64,000 nt of DNA from Bacillota bacterium (GCA_017441925.1 JAFRUE010000007.1:434001-498000); one strand, 5' to 3'; positions 27,835-36,783 are shown, numbered from the stretch's first letter. Notes: generated by a model from the sequence alone, not told the origin. Numbers and translations: made by a program.

Positions 27835-28981
27835 TTCTGTCCCAGACGATTTTCTTCATATCGGCGCGGATCTTCTGCGTCGGATCCGGGAACCCGAGCC
27901 GCTGGACCATCGAAACAAATGTCATTCCGGTCTCCGGATCGTTACGGAACGTTGTGCCGAGCCAGCCGTTCCATCCGTATTCACCTTTATGCAGGATTTC
28001 ATCGTGGTCATCTTCCGGATCCGTACATACCATGATCAGATGATCATATGTGAACCCCGGATGATTGGAATATACACTGCGGAAGCTCTGCGTAAGCTCT
28101 GCAGTCAGATGCGGTGTCAGCAGTTCCTTAATTGTCTCTTCCTTGAGCAGCCTGCCGTCCTCACATACTCCGCCGGCAAGCAGCATCTGCCCGAACCTGG
28201 CATAGTCATCCACCGTTGAACAGAGACCCGCTCCGCCCGCGTAATAAGCAGGATCTTCCCACATATAGTGCGGAACTCCGAGATGAGATCCGTAATAAGT
28301 TTTAAATCCCTCCGGACCGGTCCAGTAGGCTTCAGCAAGGCGGTCCTGCTTCTCCTCCGGCACATAGAAATCCGTATCGTTAAGCTGCAGCGGATCGAAC
28401 AGTTCTTTTTTAAGAAACTCGCGGAAAGTCATGCCGCTCACCACCTCTACGATCGCAGCGAGCACGTCCGCGCTGACGCCGTACAGCCATCTCGTGCCGG
28501 GTTCAAAAGCCAGAGGACACTCTGCGAACATTGCAGCGACCTGCTGTGTCGTGAATGGATTCGCTTCATCGAGATTTGCGATAACTCTGTTAAAAACCTC
28601 CGTGACCGCTTTCCCTGCAGGAGACGTGCCTCCGTCATATGTCAGGCCGGACGTCATATTATACAGATGGGATATACGCATTTCCCGCTTGTCCGGACGG
28701 TCATATGTCGGCAGATATTCACAGACGCGCTTATCGAAATCGATCCTGCCCTGTTCCCACAGCTTCATGACGGCAAAAGACGTGACCGGTTTCGTCATGG
28801 AGTAGATCCGTGCGATCGTATCCCGGCCGAACGGAATACTCTTCCTGACATTCCGCCAGCCTGCCTGCGCGTATCCGATCTCCCTGCCGTTCTGCAGGAT
28901 CAGGAAATTCACACCGGCAGCCTGCTTTGAATCGACCACATTCTGTAATACTTTCTGCATTCTCTGACTGATTTCGTTCAT
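27824..28981 (-). CDS. Serine hydrolase of the beta-lactamase/EstB family
   Basis: A 385-residue penicillin-binding-protein-like serine hydrolase. SMTK at residues 61-64 is the SxxK nucleophile motif, and LYNMTSGLTY gives the tyrosine motif. No signal peptide is visible, which favours a cytoplasmic esterase over a secreted beta-lactamase. ATG at 28979-28981 is preceded by GAGAAAGG. It lies just after the U32/TrhP-like gene. It heads the accessory tail of the operon, followed by a metallophosphoesterase and a glycosidase. Confidence 0.87.
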   Translation of the reverse strand: MNEISQRMQKVLQNVVDSKQAAGVNFLILQNGREIGYAQAGWRNVRKSIPFGRDTIARIYSMTKPVTSFAVMKLWEQGRIDFDKRVCEYLPTYDRPDKREMRISHLYNMTSGLTYDGGTSPAGKAVTEVFNRVIANLDEANPFTTQQVAAMFAECPLAFEPGTRWLYGVSADVLAAIVEVVSGMTFREFLKKELFDPLQLNDTDFYVPEEKQDRLAEAYWTGPEGFKTYYGSHLGVPHYMWEDPAYYAGGAGLCSTVDDYARFGQMLLAGGVCEDGRLLKEETIKELLTPHLTAELTQSFRSVYSNHPGFTYDHLIMVCTDPEDDHDEILHKGEYGWNGWLGTTFRNDPETGMTFVSMVQRLGFPDPTQKIRADMKKIVWDRNEK

Positions 28982-28983
28982 GA

Positions 28984-30273
28984 TTATGCCTTTCTCATAA
29001 ATATGGTACCGTCCGGCACAGGATCTGCCGGTGCGGGAACCAGAATCAGCTGCATTGCATGGTTAGCGCTCTCCTGACGTGTCCCGTCCATTGCCCGGAT
29101 CTCTCTGACAGGATAGGACGTCAGCTCTCCGAGCGGATTCAGGACCGTCAGTGTCTCGCCTTCCGTAAACTTGCCTCTCTGCTCCAGAACCATCCACCCG
29201 TCTGAAGGATCCAGTCCGGAAACAGCCAGTTCATCAGGACCCGCGTCCCGTATCTTCTTAGCCGCGAAGACCATTTCTTTCTCGTAATCACTGCTTCCGT
29301 AGACCTGTTCTTCCGGGCCGGGCTTACCGAAATAGAAGCCTGTCGTATATCCGCGGTGGCTCACCATGCCGAGCAGAGACAGATAATAAGGCTTTTTCTT
29401 CTCATAGAGTTCAGGATCGGTAAAATAGTCGTCAATAGCCTCACGGTACGCTTTTGCAGTCATCGCAACGTACAGAGGGGTTTTCATGCGTCCTTCGATC
29501 TTGAAGCTCGCGATTCCGCAGGACACAAGCTCCGGAATGTGCCCGATCATGCAGAGATCCTTCGAATTAAAGAAATACGTCGCTCCGTCTTCTTCGACAA
29601 CGGGAAAATACTCGCCTGGCCGCGTCTCTTCCATCAGACGGTACTGCCAGCGGCAGGGATGCACACACTCGCCGAGATTTGCGTCTTTCCCGGTCATATA
29701 GTTGCTGAGCAGACAGCGTCCGGATATCGAGATACACATCGCGCCGTGTACGAATGTCTCGAGCTCCAGATCCTCAGGCGTATTCCTTCGGATCTGCGCC
29801 AGCTCTTCCAGAGAACATTCCCTCGCCGCAACGATGCGCCTCGCGCCCTGCTGATGCCAGAATTCCATCGTCGCAGAATTGGTCGCGGAGGCCTGTGTGG
29901 ACAGATGCAGCGCCATATCCGGGATCACTTTTCTCGCCATCGCGAAAATGCCTGCATCCGCTACGATAAGCGCGTCCGCCCCGGCAGCTTCCAGTTCTCT
30001 CAGATACTCCGGCAATCCTTCGAAATGCTCCTCATGCGCAATGATATTGACAGTCACATGGACCTTAACGTTATGAGCATGTGCGTACGCAATCCCTTCC
30101 CGCAGGTCGTCCATTGTGAAATTCCTGGCTTTGGCCCGGAGGCCGTATTCAGGACCGCCTAAGTAGACTGCATCAGCTCCGTACAGGACAGCAGTCCTTA
30201 AGGCTTCTGGCCCACCTGCCGGGACCAGCAGCTCCGGTTTCTTCCCTTCCGGGATCTTTTTATCAGAATTCAT
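28984..30273 (-). CDS. U32 family protein, TrhP-like (tRNA U34 hydroxylation)
   Basis: A 429-residue U32 protein starting with LLVPAGGPEALRTAVLYGADAVYLGG and carrying the complete U32 signature ETFVHGAMCISISGRCLLS, followed by ECVHPCRW; the cysteines may form an Fe-S site. In Bacillus and E. coli the U32 proteins TrhP (YrrN/YrrO, YegQ) are needed for 5-hydroxyuridine at tRNA position 34. Here it directly follows a TrmR-like methyltransferase that would methylate that group, which supports this role. ATG follows AAAGGATG. The start overlaps the methyltransferase stop as ATGA. Confidence 0.88.
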   Translation of the reverse strand: MNSDKKIPEGKKPELLVPAGGPEALRTAVLYGADAVYLGGPEYGLRAKARNFTMDDLREGIAYAHAHNVKVHVTVNIIAHEEHFEGLPEYLRELEAAGADALIVADAGIFAMARKVIPDMALHLSTQASATNSATMEFWHQQGARRIVAARECSLEELAQIRRNTPEDLELETFVHGAMCISISGRCLLSNYMTGKDANLGECVHPCRWQYRLMEETRPGEYFPVVEEDGATYFFNSKDLCMIGHIPELVSCGIASFKIEGRMKTPLYVAMTAKAYREAIDDYFTDPELYEKKKPYYLSLLGMVSHRGYTTGFYFGKPGPEEQVYGSSDYEKEMVFAAKKIRDAGPDELAVSGLDPSDGWMVLEQRGKFTEGETLTVLNPLGELTSYPVREIRAMDGTRQESANHAMQLILVPAPADPVPDGTIFMRKA

Positions 30274-30962
30274 AGTGCATCCTTTCCGTTATCCGTCTTG
30301 CGGACCGCGATCAGTACGCCGTCCCCGACCGGCAGCAAAGCCGACTGATATGCTTGATCCGCCAGCACTTCCGTGAGGAAATCCCGCATTCTCTGATGGA
30401 TCGTCCGCTGTCTGCGCGGGATCTCATACCGGTCCATAGCGACAAGACCTCCGTGCAGCACATTATCGCAGAAAACGACCGCGCCCGGTGACAGTTTGTC
30501 CCGGATCTCTTCCCAAAAAAGCGCGTACTGTCCCATTCCGGCATCTATCAGCACAAAATCATACGGTCCGGTAAGTTCCGGTATAATACCCTGCGCCGCC
30601 CCTTCATGCAGACGGATCATGCCTGTGAAAGGCGCCAGGTGTATCCTGGCTTCCCGGATCATGACAGGATTCCGCTCGATCGTATCGATCTGTCCGCCTT
30701 GCGGCAGGAACTGGCTCATATAGACCGCCGAGAAGCCGTATGCCGTCCCGATCTCCAGGATCCGGCCGGGCTTACGGATCTCGAGCATTGTCCCGAGCAG
30801 ATTCTTTGTTTCTTCAGACAAAACAGGGACGCCGTCTGCCAGACTGTGCTCAAGTGCCGGCGAGGCAGCGTCCTCTGTATAGGGAGTGATCTCCCGGATA
30901 AAATTCAGCAGATACTCTTCTCCCACAGACTGCGGGAGTTCATCACTATTCCGATAATCCAT
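30270..30962 (-). CDS. trmR: O-methyltransferase, TrmR-like (tRNA 5-hydroxyuridine methyltransferase)
   Basis: Class I SAM-dependent methyltransferase of about 230 residues. SAM site RILEIGTAYGFSAVYMS, then IDTIERNPVM, DFVLIDAGMGQY (metal-linked acidic residue) and CDNVLHGGLV, followed by the basic PRRQRTI. It resembles B. subtilis YrrM/TrmR, which makes 5-methoxyuridine at tRNA position 34. I prefer ATG at 30960-30962, just after mltG, although its ribosome site is weak; a longer reading would overlap mltG by about 90 bases. Order mltG-trmR-U32 is the same as in Bacillus (yrrL-yrrM-yrrN). Confidence 0.88.
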   Translation of the reverse strand: MDYRNSDELPQSVGEEYLLNFIREITPYTEDAASPALEHSLADGVPVLSEETKNLLGTMLEIRKPGRILEIGTAYGFSAVYMSQFLPQGGQIDTIERNPVMIREARIHLAPFTGMIRLHEGAAQGIIPELTGPYDFVLIDAGMGQYALFWEEIRDKLSPGAVVFCDNVLHGGLVAMDRYEIPRRQRTIHQRMRDFLTEVLADQAYQSALLPVGDGVLIAVRKTDNGKDAL

Positions 30963-30966
30963 TTTG

Positions 30967-32067
30967 TCAGCTCTGTGAAGACAGATATTCCTCGTGCTCC
31001 TGCTCTGTCCTGGAGAAATGCCTTGCACCGTTCTGATTATTGTAATCGATCTCATAGTACAGATAATCCGTATCTTCCGGATACAGAACAGCCTTGATCG
31101 CGTCGATGGACGGATTGGAGATCGGTCCCGGCGGGAACCCGGGATTCAGATACGTGTTGTACCGGGAAACATAACTCCAATCGCCTTCCGTTACGCTCGT
31201 GATGTTGTCTTCACTGCGGTGCTGCGCGTACAGGACCGTAGAAGGCATGTTCCAGAAAGAGAGCTCTTCCCGGTAATTATGCATTCTGTTGAGCAGCATG
31301 GACGCAAAAGTCCCGTAATCTGTCTTAAGAGCACATTCTTCCTGTACTACAGAAGCCATGATCAGGATCTCATCAAGTGTATAGCCGCTCTCGGAAATCT
31401 TCTGCTGCAGAGAACCTGTATAAGCAGTCAGAAAATCATCCAGAAAGACTTTGACAACGCTTGTCGCGCTGGAATCCTTAATAATATGGTAGGTGCCCGG
31501 CATCAGATATCCTTCCAGAATATAACGGCGGTCATCGGAAGCGTCGATCTCGCGGACAAGCTGGATATCGTAAGCCGTCATATTGCAGGCTTTCTTGAAA
31601 TCAGACGCACTGCAGATATCGTTCTCCTCAAGCTGCTCCGCAATCTCATCGACTGTAGATCCGGCAATCAGATGGAACGGTACGACATCGGACTGTGCAC
31701 CTTCCTTAAGGATCGCAAGAATATCCTCTACGGATGATCCTTCGTCAATATAATACACACCGTATTTGAAATCCGAAGCGCCGGACATCCTGGCCTTGAC
31801 CATAAACTCATAGGTATCCTTCAGCAATCCGCGCTTTACGAGCAGCTCCGCGATATCACGTCCTGTCGCATTCTTGGGAACGTCAATAGAAATCGTACGT
31901 GCCTCCGGGTTCTTGGCGGCATACGGATCGGCTTTCATAAAATGATATCCCGCACTGTATGCCGTAGTAAAGATCAGAGCGATCAGGATCACGATCCCGG
32001 CTGCCGTAATGATTTTTTTCAGATTCCTGGCAATCCACGCAATGAAGCGGTTAAATAACTCAATCAT
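30967..32067 (-). CDS. mltG: Endolytic murein transglycosylase MltG
   Basis: Cleaves nascent peptidoglycan strands at the membrane. The 366-residue protein has an N-terminal membrane helix at about residues 17-38, a LysM-like middle region (ISIDVPKNATGRDIAELLVKRG) and the YceG domain with EILIMASVVQEECALKTDYG, whose glutamates include the catalytic residue, then STVLYAQHR and the C-terminal NPGFPPGPISNPSIDAIKA. ATG is preceded by GGAGAGAG. It lies between RNase J and trmR. Confidence 0.93.
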   Translation of the reverse strand: MIELFNRFIAWIARNLKKIITAAGIVILIALIFTTAYSAGYHFMKADPYAAKNPEARTISIDVPKNATGRDIAELLVKRGLLKDTYEFMVKARMSGASDFKYGVYYIDEGSSVEDILAILKEGAQSDVVPFHLIAGSTVDEIAEQLEENDICSASDFKKACNMTAYDIQLVREIDASDDRRYILEGYLMPGTYHIIKDSSATSVVKVFLDDFLTAYTGSLQQKISESGYTLDEILIMASVVQEECALKTDYGTFASMLLNRMHNYREELSFWNMPSTVLYAQHRSEDNITSVTEGDWSYVSRYNTYLNPGFPPGPISNPSIDAIKAVLYPEDTDYLYYEIDYNNQNGARHFSRTEQEHEEYLSSQS

Positions 32068-32115
32068 TATATATCTCTCTCCAAATATATCATTCAGAAT
32101 GATGGAACAGCGTAC

Positions 32116-33786
32116 TTAATGAACTTCGGTAATGATCGGGAGGATCATCGGACTTCTCTTTGTCTCTCTCCACAGATACTCCCTCATACTGTCGCGGATC
32201 TCGGTCTTAATGCTGCCCCAGTCGCTGATATTGCGGTGACGGCAGTTATTAAAGACGTCCAGAACGATACGCCGGCATCCTTCGAGCAGGATCTCGGATT
32301 CGCGGACATAGACAAATCCGCGCGAAACAATATCCGGGCCGGCTTCGATCAGTCCTGTACCGTGCTTCAGCGTCAGAACGATGACCAGAAGTCCGTTCTC
32401 CGCCAGAAGTTTGCGGTCTCTTAGAACGATATTGCCGACATCGCCGACTCCCAGACCGTCGACAAGGATATCCTCCATTTCGATATGGTCTGCGATCTTG
32501 CCCTCCACCTTATCAAGCTCCAGAACGTCTCCGACACTCATCATGAAGATCCTGTCGTTCGGCTGTCCCATTGCACGAATCAGGTCACTGTGCGCCTGCA
32601 GATGTTTGTATTCACCGTGTACAGGAATAAAATACCGCGGACGGATCAGTCCGAAGATGAGCTTCAGCTCTTCCTGAGAAGCGTGTCCGGAAACGTGCGC
32701 GTTCTCGTATACGACTTCCGCATTGCGCTTCATGAGTTCATTGATAACGTTAGTGACCATCTTCTCGTTACCGGGAACCGGCTTGGAGCTGAAGATCACC
32801 TTATCACCCGGTTTGATCTGCACATAACGGTGCTCGCCGGAAGCCATTCTGGCAAGAGCCGACAGCGGCTCGCCCTGGCTTCCTGTCGTGATGATGACGA
32901 TCTCATTGTCCGGATAATCGTTGACGTCACCCACATCGATCAGAAGATCCTCCGGGATCTCCAGATAGCCGATATTCAGCGCGGTCTGCACGACATTGAT
33001 CATGCTCCGGCCCATAACGACGACCTTACGGCCGTGGTCCCGGGCAGCATTCATGATCTGCTGCACACGGTCAACGTTGGAAGCGAACGTTGCTACAATA
33101 ATACGCGAATCCCCTGCCCGGTCAAAGATATCAAGGAACGTCTTGCCGACGGTCCTCTCCGACATCGTGTATCCGGGACGTTCTGCGTTCGTAGAGTCCG
33201 ACATCAGCGCCAGAACGCCTTTCTCGCCAAGCTCCGCGAACCGCGGAAGATTGATCATATCTCCGTGGATCGGTGTATAATCAACCTTGAAATCGCCTGT
33301 ATGGAAGATCACGCCGACCGGCGTTGTGATCGCAAGCGCGACCGAATCTCCGATACTGTGATTGGTCCGTATGAATTCGATCTTAAAACAGCCTAATGTG
33401 ACCTCATCACCCGTCTTAACACGGGTAAGGGCGGCTCCCGACACATTGCTCTCTTCCAGCTTGTTCTCCACAAGCGCCAGTGTAAGCGAGGTTCCGAACA
33501 CCGGCACATGGAACTCGCGCAGGAAAAACGGCAGCGCGCCGATATGGTCTTCATGACCGTGCGTCAGCACGACACCGACGATCTTATCGTTATTCTGCCT
33601 CAGATAGTCAAAATTCGGTATGATAAGATCGATGCCCAGCATATCATTCCCCGGGAAAGCGACACCGCAGTCGACAACGAGGATCTGTTCGTCACATTCG
33701 ATCAGCGTCATATTGGATCCGATTCTGTCCAGTCCGCCGATCGGGATGATCTTTACTTTTTTACGTTTTCTGCCTCGCTCAGCCAA
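32116..33786 (-). CDS. rnj: Ribonuclease J
   Basis: Metallo-beta-lactamase/beta-CASP ribonuclease with 5'-exonuclease and endonuclease activity, central to mRNA decay and rRNA maturation in Firmicutes. The 556-residue protein has the zinc motif HGHEDHIG at 76-83, DSTNAERPG, the beta-CASP region (TTGSQGEPLSALARMA) and AHVSGHASQEELKL. The start is TTG at 33784-33786; AAGGAG lies about 13 bases upstream, which is long. It follows the DUF1292 gene by eight bases. Whether it is J1 or J2 cannot be told; only one copy is in the window. Confidence 0.95.
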   Translation of the reverse strand: MAERGRKRKKVKIIPIGGLDRIGSNMTLIECDEQILVVDCGVAFPGNDMLGIDLIIPNFDYLRQNNDKIVGVVLTHGHEDHIGALPFFLREFHVPVFGTSLTLALVENKLEESNVSGAALTRVKTGDEVTLGCFKIEFIRTNHSIGDSVALAITTPVGVIFHTGDFKVDYTPIHGDMINLPRFAELGEKGVLALMSDSTNAERPGYTMSERTVGKTFLDIFDRAGDSRIIVATFASNVDRVQQIMNAARDHGRKVVVMGRSMINVVQTALNIGYLEIPEDLLIDVGDVNDYPDNEIVIITTGSQGEPLSALARMASGEHRYVQIKPGDKVIFSSKPVPGNEKMVTNVINELMKRNAEVVYENAHVSGHASQEELKLIFGLIRPRYFIPVHGEYKHLQAHSDLIRAMGQPNDRIFMMSVGDVLELDKVEGKIADHIEMEDILVDGLGVGDVGNIVLRDRKLLAENGLLVIVLTLKHGTGLIEAGPDIVSRGFVYVRESEILLEGCRRIVLDVFNNCRHRNISDWGSIKTEIRDSMREYLWRETKRSPMILPIITEVH

Positions 33787-33794
33787 TTTAACTG

Positions 33795-34157
33795 TTATTC
33801 TCCTTCCGTTTCCTCCAGATCATAACGATCTGAATCCATAAAGAGCTGAACAGCCTTCTGATACTCTTCATCGCTCATCGCGCTGGTAATATACAGCTTG
33901 TCGGTATCGTTCTCTATGACCGTAAACTCTGAAATCTTACGGTCACAAGACCTGAACAGAAATGCCGTATCAGAATACTCTTCGTCTTCCTCATCATCCG
34001 GATCCTCAAGTTCAGGATCCGTGCCCTCATCTTCAGAATCCGCCGGACTGATCAGGAGATAGGTCACCCCGTCCGATTCCTGCATATCTTCAAGAACGAA
34101 ATCGCTCTTGGTATCACTCACTTCGTCATATAAAGTGATGATCTTTTCTTCATCCAT
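33795..34157 (-). CDS. DUF1292 family acidic protein (YrzB-like)
   Basis: A 120-residue acidic protein. The N-terminus MDEEKIITLYDEVSDTKSDF and the mid-section YLLISPADSEDE are the DUF1292 pattern; an Asp/Glu-rich stretch (DPELEDPDDEEDEEYSD) interrupts it. Function unknown; the family is found with ruvX and ireB in most Firmicutes. ATG follows GGAGG at eight bases and overlaps the ruvX end by eight bases. Confidence 0.9.
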   Translation of the reverse strand: MDEEKIITLYDEVSDTKSDFVLEDMQESDGVTYLLISPADSEDEGTDPELEDPDDEEDEEYSDTAFLFRSCDRKISEFTVIENDTDKLYITSAMSDEEYQKAVQLFMDSDRYDLEETEGE

Positions 34158-34593
34158 CCGTATTACCTCCGGCCTTCTTCGCGTCCAGATATCCCTGCAG
34201 GATATAGGCCGCGGCCATATTGTCTACGATCTTCTTGCGCTTATGCCGGTCATATCCCATCTCGAGGAGCGGACGCTCCGAAGCCACGGTGCTCAGCCGC
34301 TCATCCCAGAGAATAACTTCGACCTGGTACAGGTCACGCTCCAGCCTCTTTTTGAACGCAAGTGTTTTTTCCGCTCTCTCGCCGAGCGAATTGTCCATAT
34401 TTTTCGGATATCCGAGAACGACCGTATGAACGCCGTTCTCATCCGCCAGCTGACGGATCCTGCGGACCGTCTGCTTCAGCGCGATCTCATCATCCCGGAC
34501 GACTGTCTCAACGGGAAAAGCGATACTGCCGGTCTCATCGCTGATCGCGATCCCGACCGTACGGGAACCGTAATCCAGCCCGATAATCCTCAA
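34150..34593 (-). CDS. ruvX: RuvX/YqgF family RNase H-fold nuclease
   Basis: Putative Holliday junction resolvase or pre-16S rRNA nuclease. The 147-residue protein has MRIIGLDYGSRTVGIAISDE with the first catalytic Asp, VVLGYPKNMDNSLGERAEK, EVILWDERLSTVAS (second acidic position) and the C-terminal KIVDNMAAAYILQGYLD. The start is TTG at 34591-34593 with GGGAGG six bases upstream. It overlaps the IreB stop by four bases (TTGA). Confidence 0.95.
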   Translation of the reverse strand: MRIIGLDYGSRTVGIAISDETGSIAFPVETVVRDDEIALKQTVRRIRQLADENGVHTVVLGYPKNMDNSLGERAEKTLAFKKRLERDLYQVEVILWDERLSTVASERPLLEMGYDRHKRKKIVDNMAAAYILQGYLDAKKAGGNTDG

Positions 34594-34865
34594 GAACGGC
34601 CTCCCTTATCCAGTTTATACTGGGAAATGTAGCTGCCGATCAGCTCCTCCAGGATCTCGTCTCTTGTAAAGTGCGCGATACGGCTGCGCGCGTTGTCATA
34701 GCTCGTGATATACGTGGGATCATCCGACAGAATATATCCTACCATCTGATTTACAGGATTATAGCCTTTTTTCTGCAAAGCACGGTAGACGCCTTCAAGC
34801 GCCTCGTGTACGGATTCTTTTTCATCTTCGACGATCTTGAAATATCTGGTATTTTTCTCAGCCAA
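34590..34865 (-). CDS. ireB: IreB family regulatory phosphoprotein (DUF965)
   Basis: A 91-residue protein, AEKNTRYFKIVEDEKESVHE at the N-terminus, then GYNPVNQMVGYILSDDPTYITSYDNARSRI, the hallmark of the IreB family. In Enterococcus IreB is phosphorylated by the IreK kinase and affects cephalosporin resistance. The start is TTG at 34863-34865: AGGAGG is eight bases upstream, while a nearer GTG lies inside that site. It overlaps mtaB by eight bases and ruvX by four. Confidence 0.94.
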   Translation of the reverse strand: MAEKNTRYFKIVEDEKESVHEALEGVYRALQKKGYNPVNQMVGYILSDDPTYITSYDNARSRIAHFTRDEILEELIGSYISQYKLDKGGRS

Positions 34866-36174
34866 TTTCCACACCTCCTGTAAAACAAACCTCTTCTCCG
34901 GACGCTGTCTGCGTGCGGTCGATACCGTTCAGTCTGACACGCACCAGCGTATTGGGAGATAAAGTATCCCTCGGATCTGTTACCACGGTCCTGAGATATT
35001 CTCTCGTATAACCCTCCATGCGTCCGGTATCTCCGGTCTCAAGCAGCATTTCTCTGACCGTACCGAGATACCTCTCGGCATTACGCTCCGCTGTCTCTCT
35101 CGCCTTGGCGATCGCGAGGCGGCTGCGCTCATGCTTGACTTCTTCGGGAATCTGATCTGTCCTCCTCGCCGCGCCTGTACCGGGTCTCCTCGAATACTTG
35201 AAGACATGTACACGATTAAAAGCGGCCTTGCCGATAAAATCGAGAGACTGTCTGAAATCCTCTTCCGTCTCTCCGGGGAATCCGACGATCAGATCCGTCG
35301 TAAAGCCTGTATCCGGATCCACCTCACGCAGCATATGCATTGCCTCGAGGTATTCCTCCGGAGTGTAGTGCCTGTTCATCTCCCGCAGGACCTTCCCGGA
35401 ACCGCTCTGCAGCGACAGATGAAAATGCATGCACAGTCTGTCTGTCTGTGAGATCTTTGTCACAAAATCTCTGGTAACGATGCCGGGCTCCAGAGAACTC
35501 AGCCTGATCCTGAAATCTCCCGGAATCTCCGACAGCTTCAGTATCAGGTCTCCCAGTGAGCCGTTCTCCTCAGGATCCGGGAAAGTACCCTTCCTCCCGT
35601 ATGAGCTCACATGGATCCCCGTCAGTACGATCTCATGATATCCGTCCCGGACAAGTCTCTCCGTCTCCTCCACGCATTCCTGTACCGGTCTGCTCTTAAG
35701 AGGACCGCGGACAAACGGAATGATGCAGTAAGTGCAGAACTGACGGCAGCCGTCCTGTATCTTCAGAACAGCACGCGTCCTGTCCTGGATCTGCTCCTGT
35801 GTCCGGACGGGACAGTCACAGACCGGAAGCGGTCGGTCCTTAAGCCTTTCCTTTACGATCTCGGGGATCCGCATTTTATCGGCATTACCGATGTACAGAT
35901 CAACGACACCGTCGGGGAGCGCTCCGGGCGACTCATCCGCATAACATCCGGCAGCGATGATCAGAGCATCCGGAGAAAGCCTGCGCGCACGGTGCAGGAT
36001 CTGGCGGGATTTTTTCGCCGCGATCTGCGTCACGGTACAGGTATTCACTACATAAACATCTGCCTGTTCCTCGAACGGTACGATCAGTGCACCGTCCGCA
36101 GCAAACATCTGCTGTATCTTCTCCGTCTCGTAACTGTTAACTTTACAGCCCAATGTATAGAATGCTGCTCTCAC
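34858..36174 (-). CDS. mtaB: tRNA t6A37 methylthiotransferase MtaB
   Basis: Radical SAM enzyme that converts t6A to ms2t6A at tRNA position 37. The 438-residue protein has the N-terminal UPF0004 domain with Cys10, Cys46 and Cys77 for the auxiliary [4Fe-4S] cluster, the radical SAM motif CRQFCTYC (Cys143, 147, 150) and a C-terminal TRAM-like region. GTG start at 36172-36174 with GGTGAG six bases upstream. First gene of the long operon down to 24959, with its own promoter at 36200-36228. Confidence 0.94.
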   Translation of the reverse strand: MRAAFYTLGCKVNSYETEKIQQMFAADGALIVPFEEQADVYVVNTCTVTQIAAKKSRQILHRARRLSPDALIIAAGCYADESPGALPDGVVDLYIGNADKMRIPEIVKERLKDRPLPVCDCPVRTQEQIQDRTRAVLKIQDGCRQFCTYCIIPFVRGPLKSRPVQECVEETERLVRDGYHEIVLTGIHVSSYGRKGTFPDPEENGSLGDLILKLSEIPGDFRIRLSSLEPGIVTRDFVTKISQTDRLCMHFHLSLQSGSGKVLREMNRHYTPEEYLEAMHMLREVDPDTGFTTDLIVGFPGETEEDFRQSLDFIGKAAFNRVHVFKYSRRPGTGAARRTDQIPEEVKHERSRLAIAKARETAERNAERYLGTVREMLLETGDTGRMEGYTREYLRTVVTDPRDTLSPNTLVRVRLNGIDRTQTASGEEVCFTGGVEIG

Positions 36175-36199
36175 TTCGTTCTCACCGCTTCCAAGTCGT

Positions 36200-36228
36200 A
36201 TTATAGACTATAATATCGCAATTATCAA
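36200..36228 (-). promoter_or_regulatory. Promoter of the mtaB-to-glycosidase operon
   Basis: Minus strand TTGATA (36223-36228), 17 bases, TATAAT (36200-36205), 26 bases before the GTG of mtaB. It would drive an operon of about 11 kb unless internal promoters exist; I saw none that is convincing. Confidence 0.8.
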
Positions 36229-36249
36229 TGACTATAAGAAAAATTTTTA

Positions 36250-36278
36250 TTGACAATTCTGTAAAAAATCGCTAATAT
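36250..36278 (+). promoter_or_regulatory. Promoter of the HPr-like gene
   Basis: TTGACA (36250-36255), 17 bases, TAATAT (36273-36278) on the plus strand, about 57 bases before the start codon; head-to-head with the mtaB promoter. Confidence 0.78.
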
Positions 36279-36334
36279 AGGGAACTGTTTCCAAAAAAAA
36301 CATCAAATAACGGATATAAGGAGGTATAAATCTG

Positions 36335-36580
36335 ATGAAAACCGTATCCGTTCTGCTCAATACGATCGATAAGGTCCGCAGTTTCGTGACGGTCGCGGCT
36401 TCTTATCGAGGCGAACTCGACCTGAAAAGCGGCCGTTATACTGTCGACGCCAAGTCCATCATGGGCATATTCAGCCTTGATCTGTCCCGTCCTATGGACC
36501 TGATCCTGCATGAAGACACAGACGATCCGGAGTTTTTTGAGGCTCTTAAGCCCTATCTTTACAAGCCGGATAAATCATAA
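36335..36580 (+). CDS. HPr-like protein lacking the active-site histidine
   Basis: An 81-residue HPr fold. The end of the conserved regulatory region, DAKSIMGIFSLDL, matches HPr including the Ser46 position. The segment that should read GLHARPA is TIDKVRS, so the phosphorylated His15 is absent. It therefore cannot carry phosphate in the PTS. A regulatory or binding role is likely, as for other HPr-like paralogues in Clostridia. ATG is preceded by AAGGAGG at ten bases. Monocistronic with its own promoter and the terminator at 36738. Confidence 0.85.
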   Translation: MKTVSVLLNTIDKVRSFVTVAASYRGELDLKSGRYTVDAKSIMGIFSLDLSRPMDLILHEDTDDPEFFEALKPYLYKPDKS

Positions 36581-36737
36581 TTCCCGGGTTAATTCTCCGG
36601 CATTTTAATGAATCAAACAAGAATATCCTCTGGAATAATCACATTAATAATTCATTAAATCTCTTATCGCAAAGTTTACAATTGAATATTTTTCTTTGTT
36701 TTATTGTTATTGTCGAAATATTTACTGAATTTTCTTA

Positions 36738-36783
36738 AACAGGCTTCCTTCTGCCGCATGCCGGCCGGAGGAAGCCTGTTTTT
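36738..36783. terminator. Bidirectional terminator between the HPr-like gene and aspS
   Basis: A perfect 12-bp stem (36738-36749 with 36769-36780), a 19-base GC-rich loop, and five T on the plus strand. On the minus strand it lies 25 bases after the aspS stop and is followed by TTTAAG. The 157 bases between the HPr-like gene and this hairpin are AT-rich and hold nothing I can identify. Confidence 0.82.

Noticed and set aside
27824-28981. Beta-lactamase resistance gene
   Set aside because: SxxK and Tyr motifs are present, but there is no signal peptide and the layout fits EstB-type esterases better.
36581-36737. Small gene or RNA in the AT-rich gap after the HPr-like gene
   Set aside because: No ribosome site with an open frame, no promoter-hairpin pair and no recognisable RNA family.
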